From contig CAVRFX010000024.1 in assembly GCA_963720645.1 (NCBI GenBank), positions 328,867 to 392,866 of the forward strand: 64,000 nt of DNA, in the 5' to 3' direction. This document shows positions 43,984 through 52,375 of this stretch, in pieces. This DNA is from RYN-230 sp963720645 (GTDB lineage Bacteria > Actinomycetota > Actinomycetes > Streptosporangiales > Streptosporangiaceae). The position numbers and the translations under genes were made by a program. The notes under the pieces were generated by a model. The model had not been told where the DNA came from. It did no database searches and was given only the letters and a program-made list of their open reading frames with translations. Position 1 is the stretch's first letter. Each line of letters opens with the position of its first letter.

Positions 43984-45060
43984 CTACCGGCCCGGCCGGT
44001 GCCCGGGCTGGTTCAGCCGGGCGAGGTAGGCGTTGTAGGCGGCCAGGTGCTCGTCGTCGTCGATGGTGCCGCGCGCTCCCGCCACGGCTGGCTCGGGCGC
44101 GGTCTCGCCGGCCTCCGTGGCGGGCCCGTCCGGGGCAGCGGCCCCGGCGCCGGGGCCGGACGCGCTGCGGGCCTGCGCGGCCGGGGTGACGAGGGTCTCG
44201 AAACTGGCCGTGCGCACGGTTTCCAGCCAGCCCTGGCTGAGCGTGCCGGTCCGGTCGGCGTGCGCCCACATCAGGAAGACCAGCATCATGAAGCCGAGCA
44301 TGATGGCGTCGCCGCCGATCCACATGACCGCGCCGCCCGCGTGCAGGTCGGCCACGGGGGTGAGCGACCCGGGAGGGCGCATCCCCGTGGTCATCCCCTT
44401 CATCGGGGTGTTCTCCGTGCCGAGGATCAGGCCGGTGAACGTGTCCACCGGCATGGCCACGACCAGCATGACGAACCTGATCGGGTAGGACAGCCGCCAG
44501 CGGATCGGCTCGCTGCCCAGGATCGGCAGGAAGAACAGGTAGCCGACCACCAGGTACAGCGCATGCTCGGCGTTGTGCAGCGCGGGGTTCGTCATGACCA
44601 GGCTCATCAGGCCGGTCAGGTGGGTACCCGCGATGGTCGCCGTGTACAGGATCAGGACGACCGGCGGGCAGGTGAGGAAGGTGGCCACGCGGGACCGCAC
44701 GGCCCGCTTGGCCCAGGTGTGCACCGGGTTCCGGCTGGCGTGCAGGAGCAGCGTGACCGGCTGGCCCAGCACCAGCAGCGGCGGCGCGATCATGATCAGC
44801 ATCAGGTGCTGGATCATGTGGTCCCAGAACAGGACGTCGTCGTACGCGCCGATGCCGCTCTCCGTGGCCAGCACGACGACCGCCAGGCCGCCCAGGAACA
44901 GGCCGGTCCGCCACCAGGGCCACGGCCGGGCGGGATGGCGGCGTCCGACCCGCCACGCACCCCACAGGTACAGGGCAGCGAAGACGGCGACGATGGCCGT
45001 CACGACAGGCGCGAACTCCCAGCGTTCCAGGACCGCCTGCCAGCCGAACGGGGGCAGCAT
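43984..45060 (-). CDS. cytochrome c oxidase assembly protein, caa3-type CtaG
   Basis: A 358-residue polytopic membrane protein of the caa3_CtaG family, thought to deliver copper to cytochrome oxidase. Seven helices are visible, with the family signature DVLFWDHMIQHLMLIMIAPPLLVLGQP, THLTGLMSLVMTNPALHNAEHALYLVVGYLFFLPILGSEPIRW and VMWIGGDAIMLGFMMLVFLMW. The His-rich MIQH and HNAEHALY sites are likely metal ligands. ATG 45060 has AGGAGG 4 nt upstream. The C-terminal 70 residues are Ala/Pro/Glu-rich and soluble. No copper or oxidase gene is adjacent. Confidence 0.9.
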   Translation of the reverse strand: MLPPFGWQAVLERWEFAPVVTAIVAVFAALYLWGAWRVGRRHPARPWPWWRTGLFLGGLAVVVLATESGIGAYDDVLFWDHMIQHLMLIMIAPPLLVLGQPVTLLLHASRNPVHTWAKRAVRSRVATFLTCPPVVLILYTATIAGTHLTGLMSLVMTNPALHNAEHALYLVVGYLFFLPILGSEPIRWRLSYPIRFVMLVVAMPVDTFTGLILGTENTPMKGMTTGMRPPGSLTPVADLHAGGAVMWIGGDAIMLGFMMLVFLMWAHADRTGTLSQGWLETVRTASFETLVTPAAQARSASGPGAGAAAPDGPATEAGETAPEPAVAGARGTIDDDEHLAAYNAYLARLNQPGHRPGR

Positions 45061-45243
45061 GGAACCTCCTCTTGCTGGGTCGAGCCTACTCACTACCGCG
45101 TGTAGGCGAAGCTCCGGCCCCTTGCGCCCGGGCGGGTCCGCCGATCAGGCTGGCTGCTTCCGGGAGGTGACGGCCCTGACGCCGCCAGGAGACGGCCGGG
45201 TGGACGCGATGGGATTGCAGGAACATGCGGCAGACCAGGGCAG

Positions 45244-46539
45244 ATGGCGTTGAGCACTGATCCGGGTGCCATCCGGCCACCGGGACCGGCGGGACTGCAT
45301 CTGCACCGCTGGAACGACCGCACCGTGCTCGGGGTGGCCGTCGCCGCGTTCGCGTCGGGCTTCGGTCAGTTCGGCGTCGTGGCCGCGCTCGGTGACGTAG
45401 CGCGGGGATTCGGCCAGATCAGCCACGGTGCGACCCTCTCCGTACAGGCCGGGCTGTCGGGCACCAGCCTGGGAATCGGGCTGGCCATCATGCGCCTCGC
45501 GTCGCTGGGCGCGCTTCCGATCACCGGCCTGGCCGACGACTTCGGCCGCCGGAAGATGCTGCTCATCACGGTCGGCACCGGTCTGGCCCTGACGGTCGTA
45601 GCGGTGGCCAGCCCCAGCTACTGGTGGTTCGTGGCCATCTTCGCCTGCGGGCGCCCGCTGCTCAGCGCCTCCAACGGGCTGGCCCAGGTCACCGCGGCCG
45701 AGCAGACCGGGTCGGCGGACCGGGCCAAGGCCCTGGCGCTCATCGCCGCCGGCTACGGCACCGGCGCGGGGGTCATCGCCATCGTGCACAGCCTCGCGGC
45801 GCATCTGATCGGCTTCCGGGGCGTGTTCATCCTGGCGCTCGTGCCGCTGGCCCTGCTGCCGCTCGTGGGCCGCTGGGTCCAGGAGCCTGACCGGTTCACG
45901 GTGGCCGCAGCCGGATCCGCGCATCCCATCCCGGTGCTCGACGCCGTGGCCCGGCCATTCCGGCGCCGACTGCTGGTGATCGTGGTGCTGTCCTTCGCGA
46001 TCTCAGTGATCACCGGGCCGGCCAACAGCTTCGTGTTCCTGTTCGCGCAGAACGTGCTCCACCAGCGCGGCGTCGTGACGGCGGCGATGGTGGTGGGGGC
46101 AGGCGTGGCCGGGCTGGCCGGGCTCCTGGCCGGACGGTGGCTGGCGGACCGGGTCGGCCGGCGCCTGACCGGGGCCCTGGCCATGGTGGCCGTGGCCCTG
46201 CTCGCCACCCTGGCCTACACCGGGTACGCCCCGGCCCTGCTGGCCGGCTACATCCTCGGCGTGTTCGCCGCTTCGGTCTTCGCCCCGGCGGCCGGAGCGC
46301 TGATCAACGAGTTGTTCCCCACCTCAGTCCGCGCCTCGGTGGTGGGCTGGGCAACGGCGGCGGGCGTGCTGGGAGCCGTGGCCGGCCTGGTTATCTTCGG
46401 CACGGTGGCGGGCGCCCGGCACCAGTTCGGGCTGGCGGGGGTGGTCACCTTCCTGCCTGCGGCACTGGTCATGGTGCTGTTCTGGCTGCTCCCCGAGACC
46501 CGGGGCCGTGAGCCGGAGGATCTCTGGCCGGAGCAGTGA
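45244..46539 (+). CDS. MFS transporter
   Basis: A 431-residue major-facilitator transporter with twelve helices. The loop 2-3 motif is ITGLADDFGRRKMLLITVG and is repeated weakly in the second half as GRWLADRVGRRLTGAL. ELFPTSVRASVVGWATAAGVLGAVAGLVIF is the helix 10-11 region common to sugar/metabolite-type MFS carriers, and the end LLPETRGREPEDL matches the PETRGxxLE motif of that group. Substrate unknown. ATG 45244 lacks a strong ribosome site. Confidence 0.88.
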   Translation: MALSTDPGAIRPPGPAGLHLHRWNDRTVLGVAVAAFASGFGQFGVVAALGDVARGFGQISHGATLSVQAGLSGTSLGIGLAIMRLASLGALPITGLADDFGRRKMLLITVGTGLALTVVAVASPSYWWFVAIFACGRPLLSASNGLAQVTAAEQTGSADRAKALALIAAGYGTGAGVIAIVHSLAAHLIGFRGVFILALVPLALLPLVGRWVQEPDRFTVAAAGSAHPIPVLDAVARPFRRRLLVIVVLSFAISVITGPANSFVFLFAQNVLHQRGVVTAAMVVGAGVAGLAGLLAGRWLADRVGRRLTGALAMVAVALLATLAYTGYAPALLAGYILGVFAASVFAPAAGALINELFPTSVRASVVGWATAAGVLGAVAGLVIFGTVAGARHQFGLAGVVTFLPAALVMVLFWLLPETRGREPEDLWPEQ

Positions 46540-46545
46540 CCGGCC

Positions 46546-46600
46546 TCCCGGGAGGGCTCGGGCTTCCGGAGGGCTCGGCCTTCCCGGGGCTCGGCGCGCA
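46546..46600. repeat. short degenerate tandem repeat
   Basis: Two to three copies of a GGAGGGCTCGG(G/C)CTTCC-like 17-bp unit directly after the MFS gene stop. It could form alternative hairpins acting as terminator. Confidence 0.4.
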
Positions 46601-46765
46601 GCCGGGCCGGGCCGGCTGGGTGGCCGGCCGTTCGTGGCCCGCGTGACCCGGTGCTCAGAAAATCGTCTCAGGACGTCTGGCCTGCTTAGGACGACGTTAG
46701 CCCCTGCGCTCCGCATGCCCATCCGGCGGGACTATGAGGTCGGAGAGCTAGGTGAGGGAGCCGTC

Positions 46766-47626
46766 ATGACTACTGCCACAGGCGAACTGCCCCGCGCGGC
46801 GCCTGGCGGGTCACGGCTCGACGTCAAGGCTCTAGTCGCCTTCTTCGCGCTCGCTTACGCACTGAGCTGGTCGTGGGCCATCCCCCTCGCGGTGGCCCAT
46901 CTGACCGTGCGCCGCGGCGAGGGCTGGCCCACCCATTACCCGTTGCTGCTTGGACCGGCGATCGCGGCGGTGGTGATTACCGCCTGGACCATGGGCCGCC
47001 CAGGGGTCCGTGACCTGCTGGCCCGGGTGGCTCGGTGGCGGGTTCCCATCCGCTGGTGGCTGGCGGCCGTGAGCCCGGCCGCGTTCCTGGGACTCGCGCT
47101 GATCGCAATGGCTGCGGCCGGGAAAGCCCTGCCGAGCGTGGCGGACTTCGGCCAGTACAGCGGAACCCCGGCGATAGGCCTGGTGGGTGTGCTGCTCCTG
47201 ATCGCTGTCGGCGCCCTTGGCGAAGAGACCGGCTGGCGCGGATACGCCCTGCCGCAGTTGCAGCGCCGGTTCAGCCCGCTGACCAGTTCGCTCATCCTCG
47301 CAGTGCTGTGGTTCGGCTGGCACCTGCCGCAGTTCTTCGTGATCGCCACCTACCGGAACTCCAGCCCCGTCCAGTACGTTGGCTTCTTCCTAGGGCTGAC
47401 CTGCGGCGCGGTCATCCTGACCTGGCTGTATAACCGGTCCGGGGGCAGCATCCTGCTGGTAGCCGCCTGGCACGCGTTGTACAACTTCGTCAGCGGAACG
47501 CAAGCCGCCACCGGCCTGCTCGCCGCGGTGGTCACCACCCTGGTCATGGTCCAGGCAGTGGTCCTGATCGTTCTTGAACTGCGGGCCCGGCGGCGCGGAC
47601 GGCCCTCCGTGCTGGGGCCCGCATGA
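46766..47626 (+). CDS. CPBP-family intramembrane metalloprotease (Abi type)
   Basis: A 286-residue, multi-helix protein with the three conserved CPBP motifs: GALGEETGWRGYALPQL (paired Glu and Arg), LWFGWHLPQFF (His) and AAWHALYNFVSG (His and Asn). Such Rce1-like proteases cleave within membranes, and bacterial members act in bacteriocin immunity or protein maturation. GTGAGGGAG lies 7 nt before ATG 46766. The role here is unknown. Downstream to 47873 there is only a short unsupported frame ending DRIARALEDGGV at 47759, possibly a gene remnant. Confidence 0.88.
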   Translation: MTTATGELPRAAPGGSRLDVKALVAFFALAYALSWSWAIPLAVAHLTVRRGEGWPTHYPLLLGPAIAAVVITAWTMGRPGVRDLLARVARWRVPIRWWLAAVSPAAFLGLALIAMAAAGKALPSVADFGQYSGTPAIGLVGVLLLIAVGALGEETGWRGYALPQLQRRFSPLTSSLILAVLWFGWHLPQFFVIATYRNSSPVQYVGFFLGLTCGAVILTWLYNRSGGSILLVAAWHALYNFVSGTQAATGLLAAVVTTLVMVQAVVLIVLELRARRRGRPSVLGPA

Positions 47627-47873
47627 ACCGGCGTCATCCACCCGGCGACACGGGCACGGCGTGGCGATGCTGCTGAAGCGCAATGCCAACTGGATCGACG
47701 GCCAGGGGCTGGCCGCCAACGACCGGATCGCACGGGCGCTCGAGGATGGCGGTGTATGAGAGGCTGGGACCCGACGCCGGGCTGCCCAGTCAGGGGACCT
47801 GGCGTCGAGGCTGCGGACCAGTCACGGACCAGCGGGCCCCAGGCAAGCGATGATCCGGGCGTTACCGCAGCTG

Positions 47874-47962
47874 GGAGGGTTCGCCTAGTGGCCGATGGCG
47901 GCGGTCTTGAAAACCGCTATGGGGCGCGAGTCTCATCGTGGGTTCGAATCCCACACCCTCCG
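47874..47962 (+). tRNA. tRNA-Ser (anticodon TGA)
   Basis: An 89-nt class II tRNA: acceptor GGAGGGT/ACCCTCC, anticodon stem GCGGT/ACCGC with loop CTTGAAA, long variable arm, T arm GTGGG/TTCGAAT/CCCAC, discriminator G, CC following. It decodes UCA and related UCN codons. Confidence 0.95.
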
Positions 47963-48076
47963 CCCTGTCCTGAGGCTGGACACCACACCTCCGCCCAGGG
48001 CGGTCTCGTCTGGCCGGTGAACGCCTGCCCGCCGATCTGCGCCGCTTCGAGCATCTGCCCGGCCACCAGTACCCAG

Positions 48077-48502
48077 TCACTGGAGATGGCCAGCCTCAGT
48101 ACCGGGTGACGCCGGCATGCCGTGGCCAGGGGCCGGCACGTCCTGCGGCGCTCCGCCTCTGCCATCGGGACCGGTGCCGGGATCCGCCGGGCCGGGTGTG
48201 TCGGCATCACCCATCGCGGTCAGCAGGGTGAGGAGCGGGCCGACTCGCAGTCCCCTCTGGGCACTGTGCCGGAACTGGCTGTCTGGGTTCACGGTGTAGT
48301 GGGTGCGCCGCCCGGTCCGGGTGCGGATGAGGTAGCCCGCGGCTTCCAGGTCAGCCACGATGGCCTGCACGGTGCGCTCGGTGAGGCCGACGACGGAGCT
48401 GATGTCGCGGATCCGGCCTTCGGGGTTGCCCGCGATCTCCACGAGCACGCGCCCGTGCCCGGTCAGCAGCGTCCAGCTGCCGCTCCGCTCGCCAGAAGAC
48501 AT
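48077..48502 (-). CDS. winged-helix transcriptional regulator
   Basis: A 141-residue protein with a MarR/ArsR-like winged helix in residues 8-75: WTLLTGHGRVLVEIAGNPEGRIRDISSVVGLTERTVQAIVADLEAAGYLIRTRTGRRTHYTVN. The C-terminal half is short, Pro/Gly-rich and probably disordered, so no ligand domain is evident. The ATG at 48502 is preceded by a perfect TATAAT 7 nt upstream with no ribosome site (leaderless). An inverted repeat over the -35 region suggests autoregulation. It diverges from the STAS-domain gene. Confidence 0.82.
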   Translation of the reverse strand: MSSGERSGSWTLLTGHGRVLVEIAGNPEGRIRDISSVVGLTERTVQAIVADLEAAGYLIRTRTGRRTHYTVNPDSQFRHSAQRGLRVGPLLTLLTAMGDADTPGPADPGTGPDGRGGAPQDVPAPGHGMPASPGTEAGHLQ

Positions 48503-48509
48503 GGTCGCG

Positions 48510-48538
48510 ATTATAACCTCGTGAGTGGATTCTCACGA
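48510..48538 (-). promoter_or_regulatory. leaderless promoter with overlapping operator palindrome
   Basis: On the minus strand TATAAT (48510-48515) sits 7 nt before the regulator ATG. Immediately upstream, TCGTGAG-TGGATT-CTCACGA (48519-48538) is a perfect 7-bp inverted repeat covering the -35 region. On the plus side a TTGACA at 48572 may belong to the STAS gene promoter. Confidence 0.6.
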
Positions 48539-48640
48539 GAAAGAACACGCGAGATTTTTTTCATGTTCATATTGACAGGTCTCTGCCGGAGGCCGATCCT
48601 GGCAGTGTCATGACCGGGCCACTCCTGACGGGAGAGGGCG

Positions 48641-49138
48641 ATGACTGGGACCCCGCACGGGAAGACGCTTGCCCCGGCGCCAGAGACCGGGGCCGCCGCA
48701 GTTCAGCCAGCCACGCCGCAGCCATCGATGCCCCGGCACCGGCCGCAGCTGGTGGTCACGCTGCCCGGCGAGATCGCTATCAGCGAAGACGGCCAGGTCC
48801 ATGACACGCTCGTCCTGGAGGGCGACATTGACGAGGAGACCTATCCGGCCCTGCTAGAGGCGCTGAGCCACATCCCCCGGGACAACGCCAGTCTCCATGT
48901 CAACCTGTCCGCCGTGACCTTCTGTGACCTGGCCGGGCTGCGGGCCATCGTCCGGCTGGCCGGCCCCACGGCGCAGGTCATGCTGCAGGGAGTCCCTGGC
49001 GGGCTGCTCACCGTGATGAGGATCCTGGGCTGGGACCAGGAACCTGGCCTCGTGATCAGCACGTGCCAGCACGACGTGCCTGACCGGGGTACGCCTGGGC
49101 CGGGCCGCCCGGCCGCGTGGCCCACCCTGCTGTCCTAG
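48641..49138 (+). CDS. STAS-domain protein (anti-sigma factor antagonist-like)
   Basis: A 165-residue protein with an Ala/Pro-rich N-terminus and a STAS domain (about residues 45-145): DTLVLEGDIDEETYPALLEALSHIPRDNASLHVNLSAVTFCDLAGLRAIVRLA. The usual phosphorylatable Ser of the D-S-x-G motif is replaced: it reads FCDLAGLRA, so Cys-Asp-Leu-Ala stands where D-S-S-G is expected. Regulation by serine kinase is therefore doubtful. GGAGAGGG precedes ATG 48641. It is divergent from a winged-helix regulator and shares the intergenic operator region. Confidence 0.78.
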   Translation: MTGTPHGKTLAPAPETGAAAVQPATPQPSMPRHRPQLVVTLPGEIAISEDGQVHDTLVLEGDIDEETYPALLEALSHIPRDNASLHVNLSAVTFCDLAGLRAIVRLAGPTAQVMLQGVPGGLLTVMRILGWDQEPGLVISTCQHDVPDRGTPGPGRPAAWPTLLS

Positions 49139-49316
49139 GCGTTGAGCAGGCAGGCCGGCGGGCTGAGGGCAGGGGCCAGGGTCCCGGCTTCCGCCGGGCG
49201 CAGCGGCCCGCGGGCCGTCAGGTTCCGGCGATGCGCTCGAGCCACTCCTGCAGCAGCCCGCGCTCATGGGTGGTCAGGTCCAGCAGGCGCCGGCGCCGCC
49301 GTGCCAGGCTGGGCAG

Positions 49317-49904
49317 ATGCAGTGGCAGCCGGATACAGCATTTCTGCGGGGACTGGACTTCTTCAGCGATGCGGTGAGCAGACTGGGCGAGGCCGACTGG
49401 CAGCGGGCATCCCCGTGCCAGGGCTGGCGGGCCCTCGATGTCCTCGGCCACGTTGGCCAGGCCACCCGATTCGGGACGCTGCTCCTCCAGGGGACACAAC
49501 CTGACTGGTCGCCGGTCGAGCCGCCTGGCGATGCGGTGGAAGGAAGCCCCGGCCCGTGGTGGCAGGGACTCGCCGAGCAGGCCCGCAGCGCCGTGACCGG
49601 CGTGGACATATCCGAGGTCGTGGACTCCCCGATGGGCAGGCGCAGCATCGGTGAGGGTCTGAGCTTTCCCGCCCTGGACCTGTTCGTTCACGGCTGGGAC
49701 GTGGCCAGGAGCGCGGGCCTGGACATGGTGCTGCCCGGCGAGGCGGTCGAGTTCGCCCGCGGCGTCCTCGAACCTCTCCCGGCCGGGCAGATCCGCAATC
49801 CCCGGGTCTTCGCGGCCGAGAAGGCCGTTGCCGCGGGTGCCTCTGACTCACGGGCTCTGCTCGCCTGGACGGGCCGGGACCCGGACTGGCAGCCGGCGGC
49901 GTGA
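49317..49904 (+). CDS. TIGR03086-family metal-binding protein (maleylpyruvate isomerase/DinB fold)
   Basis: A 195-residue four-helix DinB-like protein: FLRGLDFFSDAVSRLGEADWQRASPCQGWRALDVLGHVGQATRFG, ALDLFVHGWDVARSAGLDMVLPGEAVEFARGVLEPLP, ending LLAWTGRDPDWQ. The His in DVLGHV and the His in DLFVHGWD are the expected zinc ligands. The TIGR03086 group includes mycothiol-dependent enzymes, fitting an actinobacterium. ATG 49317 fits the family N-terminus better than the upstream start at 49266. The ribosome site is weak. Confidence 0.82.
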   Translation: MQWQPDTAFLRGLDFFSDAVSRLGEADWQRASPCQGWRALDVLGHVGQATRFGTLLLQGTQPDWSPVEPPGDAVEGSPGPWWQGLAEQARSAVTGVDISEVVDSPMGRRSIGEGLSFPALDLFVHGWDVARSAGLDMVLPGEAVEFARGVLEPLPAGQIRNPRVFAAEKAVAAGASDSRALLAWTGRDPDWQPAA

Positions 49905-49932
49905 CCGCCGGGGCCGGGAGGATCGCCTGGCG

Positions 49933-50315
49933 CTAGGCCGGGGCGAGCCCGGCACCGCCGGGTTCGAGCGGCGGATCGCTGTCCGGGAGGGCGTCCTCCA
50001 GCCGGTCGAACACGGCGAGCAGCCGGTCCAGCCCCACGGTGGCCAGGGCGCTGCGGACCAGCGGGCTCCCGGCCGCGACCCGCAGCCCCCCCCTCGACCG
50101 CAGCGCCATGATCAGGGCGCTCATCGCGTGCCAGTCACAGTCCTGCTGGGTGGACAGATCAGCCACGATGATGGCGTGATTCCAGGTGACCGACGCGAGC
50201 GCCTCCCAGAAATACTGGGCGTTCCAGGCGCTGACCTGAACGAGGGGGGTACGACCGCCAGGCCCCCCTCCGACCTGACCCCGACGGTGTGCTCGTAGGC
50301 GCTGTCGGTCAACAT
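49933..50315 (-). CDS. STAS-domain protein, one frameshift
   Basis: ATG 50315 starts LTDSAYEHTVGVRSEGGLAVV, the first strand of a STAS domain. A one-base change in a C/G run near 50250 is needed to continue PLVQVSAWNAQYFWEALASVTWNHAIIVADLSTQQDCDWHAMSALIMALRSRGGLRVAAG, SALATVGLDRLLAVFDRLEDAL. In place of DSSG there is DCDWHA, so, as in the gene at 48641, the phosphosite is lost. The start overlaps the stop of the upstream 75-codon frame as TGATG, implying translational coupling. Confidence 0.65.
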
Positions 50316-50542
50316 CACGTGCTTTCCGCCGGCAAGCCCAGCTCGCCGTGGCCTCTGGCGCCGCGTGAGCGCACGCGGGCAGCGAGGAAGGTGGCTGTTT
50401 CGTCAACCGCGCAGGAACCTAACATTCGGTCCACGTCACCGACAAGGCCGCATCCGGCCGGGGAAAACCTGAAAACCTCCGCAACGATCCTTTCGTCCCT
50501 GGTCAGCCGCGCCTGCGTGAGCCTCCTGCGGAGAACGGCCAC
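50315..50542 (-). CDS. small hypothetical protein coupled to STAS gene
   Basis: A frame of about 75 codons ending SRGARGHGELGLPAEST, with LTRDERIVAEVFRFSPAGCGLVGDVDRMLGSCAVDETATFLAARV. The stop and the STAS start share TGATG, the main evidence that it is translated. The start (GTG 50542) is uncertain. It sits 58 nt after the membrane protein gene on the same strand. No domain recognised. Confidence 0.4.
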   Translation of the reverse strand: MAVLRRRLTQARLTRDERIVAEVFRFSPAGCGLVGDVDRMLGSCAVDETATFLAARVRSRGARGHGELGLPAEST

Positions 50543-50600
50543 CCTCCGGCGCCCCGCGACTGGGACGCAGACAGGGCTGCGGGTGAACGGGAGGCGGGCC

Positions 50601-51107
50601 TCAGTACCCTTCGGCGCCAGGAATCCGGTTGCTGCAAGCGGCCATGGCTTGCCGGGCGAGGATGACACGCAGCTCGTTCGTCATGTCGTCCGGGTAGCGG
50701 TCAAGCGTCGCTTCAACATCGCGCCGCTGGGCCGGGGTGCAGTATCCGGCTAGCTCACGCTCCAGCTCCGAGCGCCGGGTGCGGTCCGCCCCGGGGCGGG
50801 CCGGAACGAGGGGGGCGAAGAAGAGGAGCAGGAGCCCGGGGAGGAGAACCATGCCGACCGAGTCTCCCCGGTACATGACGCCGACCACCGTGAGCACGAC
50901 CCCGGGCAGCACCATGCGCCAGCGGGCGCGCACGCCCGTAGCCAGAGGCATCAGGGCGAGGATGGTGAGGAGCACGCCGGTGCGGAGAAACCGGCGGATC
51001 CGCCTGGTGCGTGAGGGCGCCGGGAATCGCGGGGTGCCGTACCTGCCGACCGGGCTGGCGGACTGGCTCCACACCACCTGGTTCCGCCGGTGCCGTCGCA
51101 GTATCAT
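50601..51107 (-). CDS. two-helix membrane protein, unknown
   Basis: A 168-residue protein: basic N-terminus (MILRRHRRNQ), a helix TGVLLTILALMPLATGV, a second MVLPGVVLTVVGVMYRG and VGMVLLPGLLLLFFAPLVPA, then a soluble tail with RRSELERELAGYCTPAQRRDVEATLDRYPDDMTNELRVILARQAMAA. GGGAGG lies 5 nt before ATG 51107. The C-terminal helical part recurs in actinobacterial proteins of unknown role. It heads a likely operon with the small protein and STAS gene. Confidence 0.7.
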   Translation of the reverse strand: MILRRHRRNQVVWSQSASPVGRYGTPRFPAPSRTRRIRRFLRTGVLLTILALMPLATGVRARWRMVLPGVVLTVVGVMYRGDSVGMVLLPGLLLLFFAPLVPARPGADRTRRSELERELAGYCTPAQRRDVEATLDRYPDDMTNELRVILARQAMAACSNRIPGAEGY

Positions 51108-51274
51108 CGCAGCCTCCCGTGCTCGAGGCTCCACTCTGCGTGTCCTCGATCCTACGCTTCTGCCTTCTTCCTGGGGAGCCCTGCCGCGTGGGGGCAGGCA
51201 GCTCGCGGGGAAGGTCAAGAATGGGCTGCGCCAGCAGGCCGGATGGCCCTGCTTCGTCCCGGCCTCCCGAAGCG

Positions 51275-51604
51275 TTACGGGCAGTTCGGGCGATGGATCA
51301 GCCGGGGATCGTAGAGGTACCAGCCTTCCCGCCCGCCCACGGCGGGGCTGGCGTACCAGCGGAGCCCGACGCACCAGCGGCCGTGCCGGTCCTTCCGCTG
51401 ACCCGTGACCTGCGCCCAGGCCCATGTGCCATCCTGGAGCAGGATCTCGGCCTCCGTGTCCTCCGGGATGGTGGAGCCGGGCACGGCGTCGGCGGGCATC
51501 GCCCGCTCCAGCGCCGGCTCGCGGGCAGGGTCCGAGGCGACCATCTGGCCAGGATGCGCCCCGGCTCGCAGGCTCCAGTAGCCGTTTGGGATTTTATTTC
51601 GCAA
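51275..51604 (-). CDS. small conserved hypothetical protein
   Basis: A 109-residue frame with a conserved-looking core AEILLQDGTWAWAQVTGQRKDRHGRWCVGLRWYASPAVGGREGWYLYDPRLI, rich in Trp and Tyr and reminiscent of a small beta-barrel. I recall similar short proteins in other actinomycetes without function. The TTG at 51604 lies in an AT-rich patch; an internal ATG (MVASDPAR) may be the true start. Confidence 0.6.
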   Translation of the reverse strand: MRNKIPNGYWSLRAGAHPGQMVASDPAREPALERAMPADAVPGSTIPEDTEAEILLQDGTWAWAQVTGQRKDRHGRWCVGLRWYASPAVGGREGWYLYDPRLIHRPNCP

Positions 51605-51761
51605 ATGTTTTCGGATGAACCCGGCTCGCCGAGCCGGGCATCCCGGTCGATGCTGCCTGAGCGTTCAGCCTGTTACGTGCCGATAGGTGCAGAATGAGCT
51701 CCCGCGGGTAGTGGGTCGGCCTGGGCGCAGCGTGGCGGCCCAACTACCTGAGGGGGAGCCA

Positions 51762-51884
51762 GTGCGCGGCCAGCACCACGCAGGAACGAAGAACGCCAGC
51801 GGGCGTACCGGGGCGGTCGTCGGATCGATCGTGATCGGGCTGCTGATCCTGCTGGTGGTGGTGATCATCCTGGCCGTGAGCTGA
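51762..51884 (+). CDS. 40-residue C-tail membrane protein
   Basis: GTG 51762, 4 nt after AGGGGGAG, opens MRGQHHAGTKNASGRTGAVV and a single C-terminal helix GSIVIGLLILLVVVIILAVS. It is too short for normal gene calling but has a good ribosome site and clear topology. No homologue recognised. Confidence 0.5.
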   Translation: MRGQHHAGTKNASGRTGAVVGSIVIGLLILLVVVIILAVS

Positions 51885-51935
51885 CGCTCCGGCCGGGGCC
51901 AGCCGGTCAGGCCTGCCCACGGCGGGCCCACAGCA

Positions 51936-52274
51936 TCAGCCCGCGTTGTTGACGAGCGTGTCGAGGCGGCCCAGCTCGGCGACCGTCCGCTCGACTGCGT
52001 CGGTGGCCTGCCGCTCGTCGGTAATGTCCGACTCCAGCACGAGCACCGTCCCGCCCTGCTCGCGGATACCCGAGGCCAGGTCCTCCAGCCGGTCCTTGCG
52101 CCGGGCCGCGACGGCCACGGCCGCCCGCTCGGCCGCGAGCGTGATGGCGGTGGCCGCCCCGATGCCGCTCGACGCCCCGGTCACGAGCGCGACCGTGCCG
52201 TCCAGCCGGTCCGGCGTCGTCCGCCCGCGGGCCGCCGCGGGCGCCGCCTGGTCGAAGAAGGGTGTCTCGGGCAT
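51936..52274 (-). pseudogene. short-chain dehydrogenase, truncated after NNAG
   Basis: The N-terminal 112 residues of an SDR: DRLDGTVALVTGASSGIGAATAITLAAERAAVAVAARR, VLESDITDERQATDAVE and LDTLVNNAG, then an immediate stop. The catalytic Ser, Tyr-x-x-x-Lys and the second half (about 140 residues) are missing. GAGGAG precedes ATG 52274, so the start is normal. The sequence beyond the stop (51930 downward) does not resume the gene in any frame. Confidence 0.75.
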
Positions 52275-52375
52275 GACTGAGCTCCTCGATCCGGTGCTGT
52301 GACCGTCGCCCAGTATAAACGGAGTACCCTCCGCTTCGGCCTGCCTGGTGCCCGCTTCAGCACCCCCGGGGATGA

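Noticed and set aside
47574..47759. Gene ending LKRNANWIDGQGLAANDRIARALEDGGV
   Set aside because: The last 30 codons look coding, but most of the frame overlaps the protease gene end antisense or out of frame, and no start or family is evident; treated only as a possible remnant.
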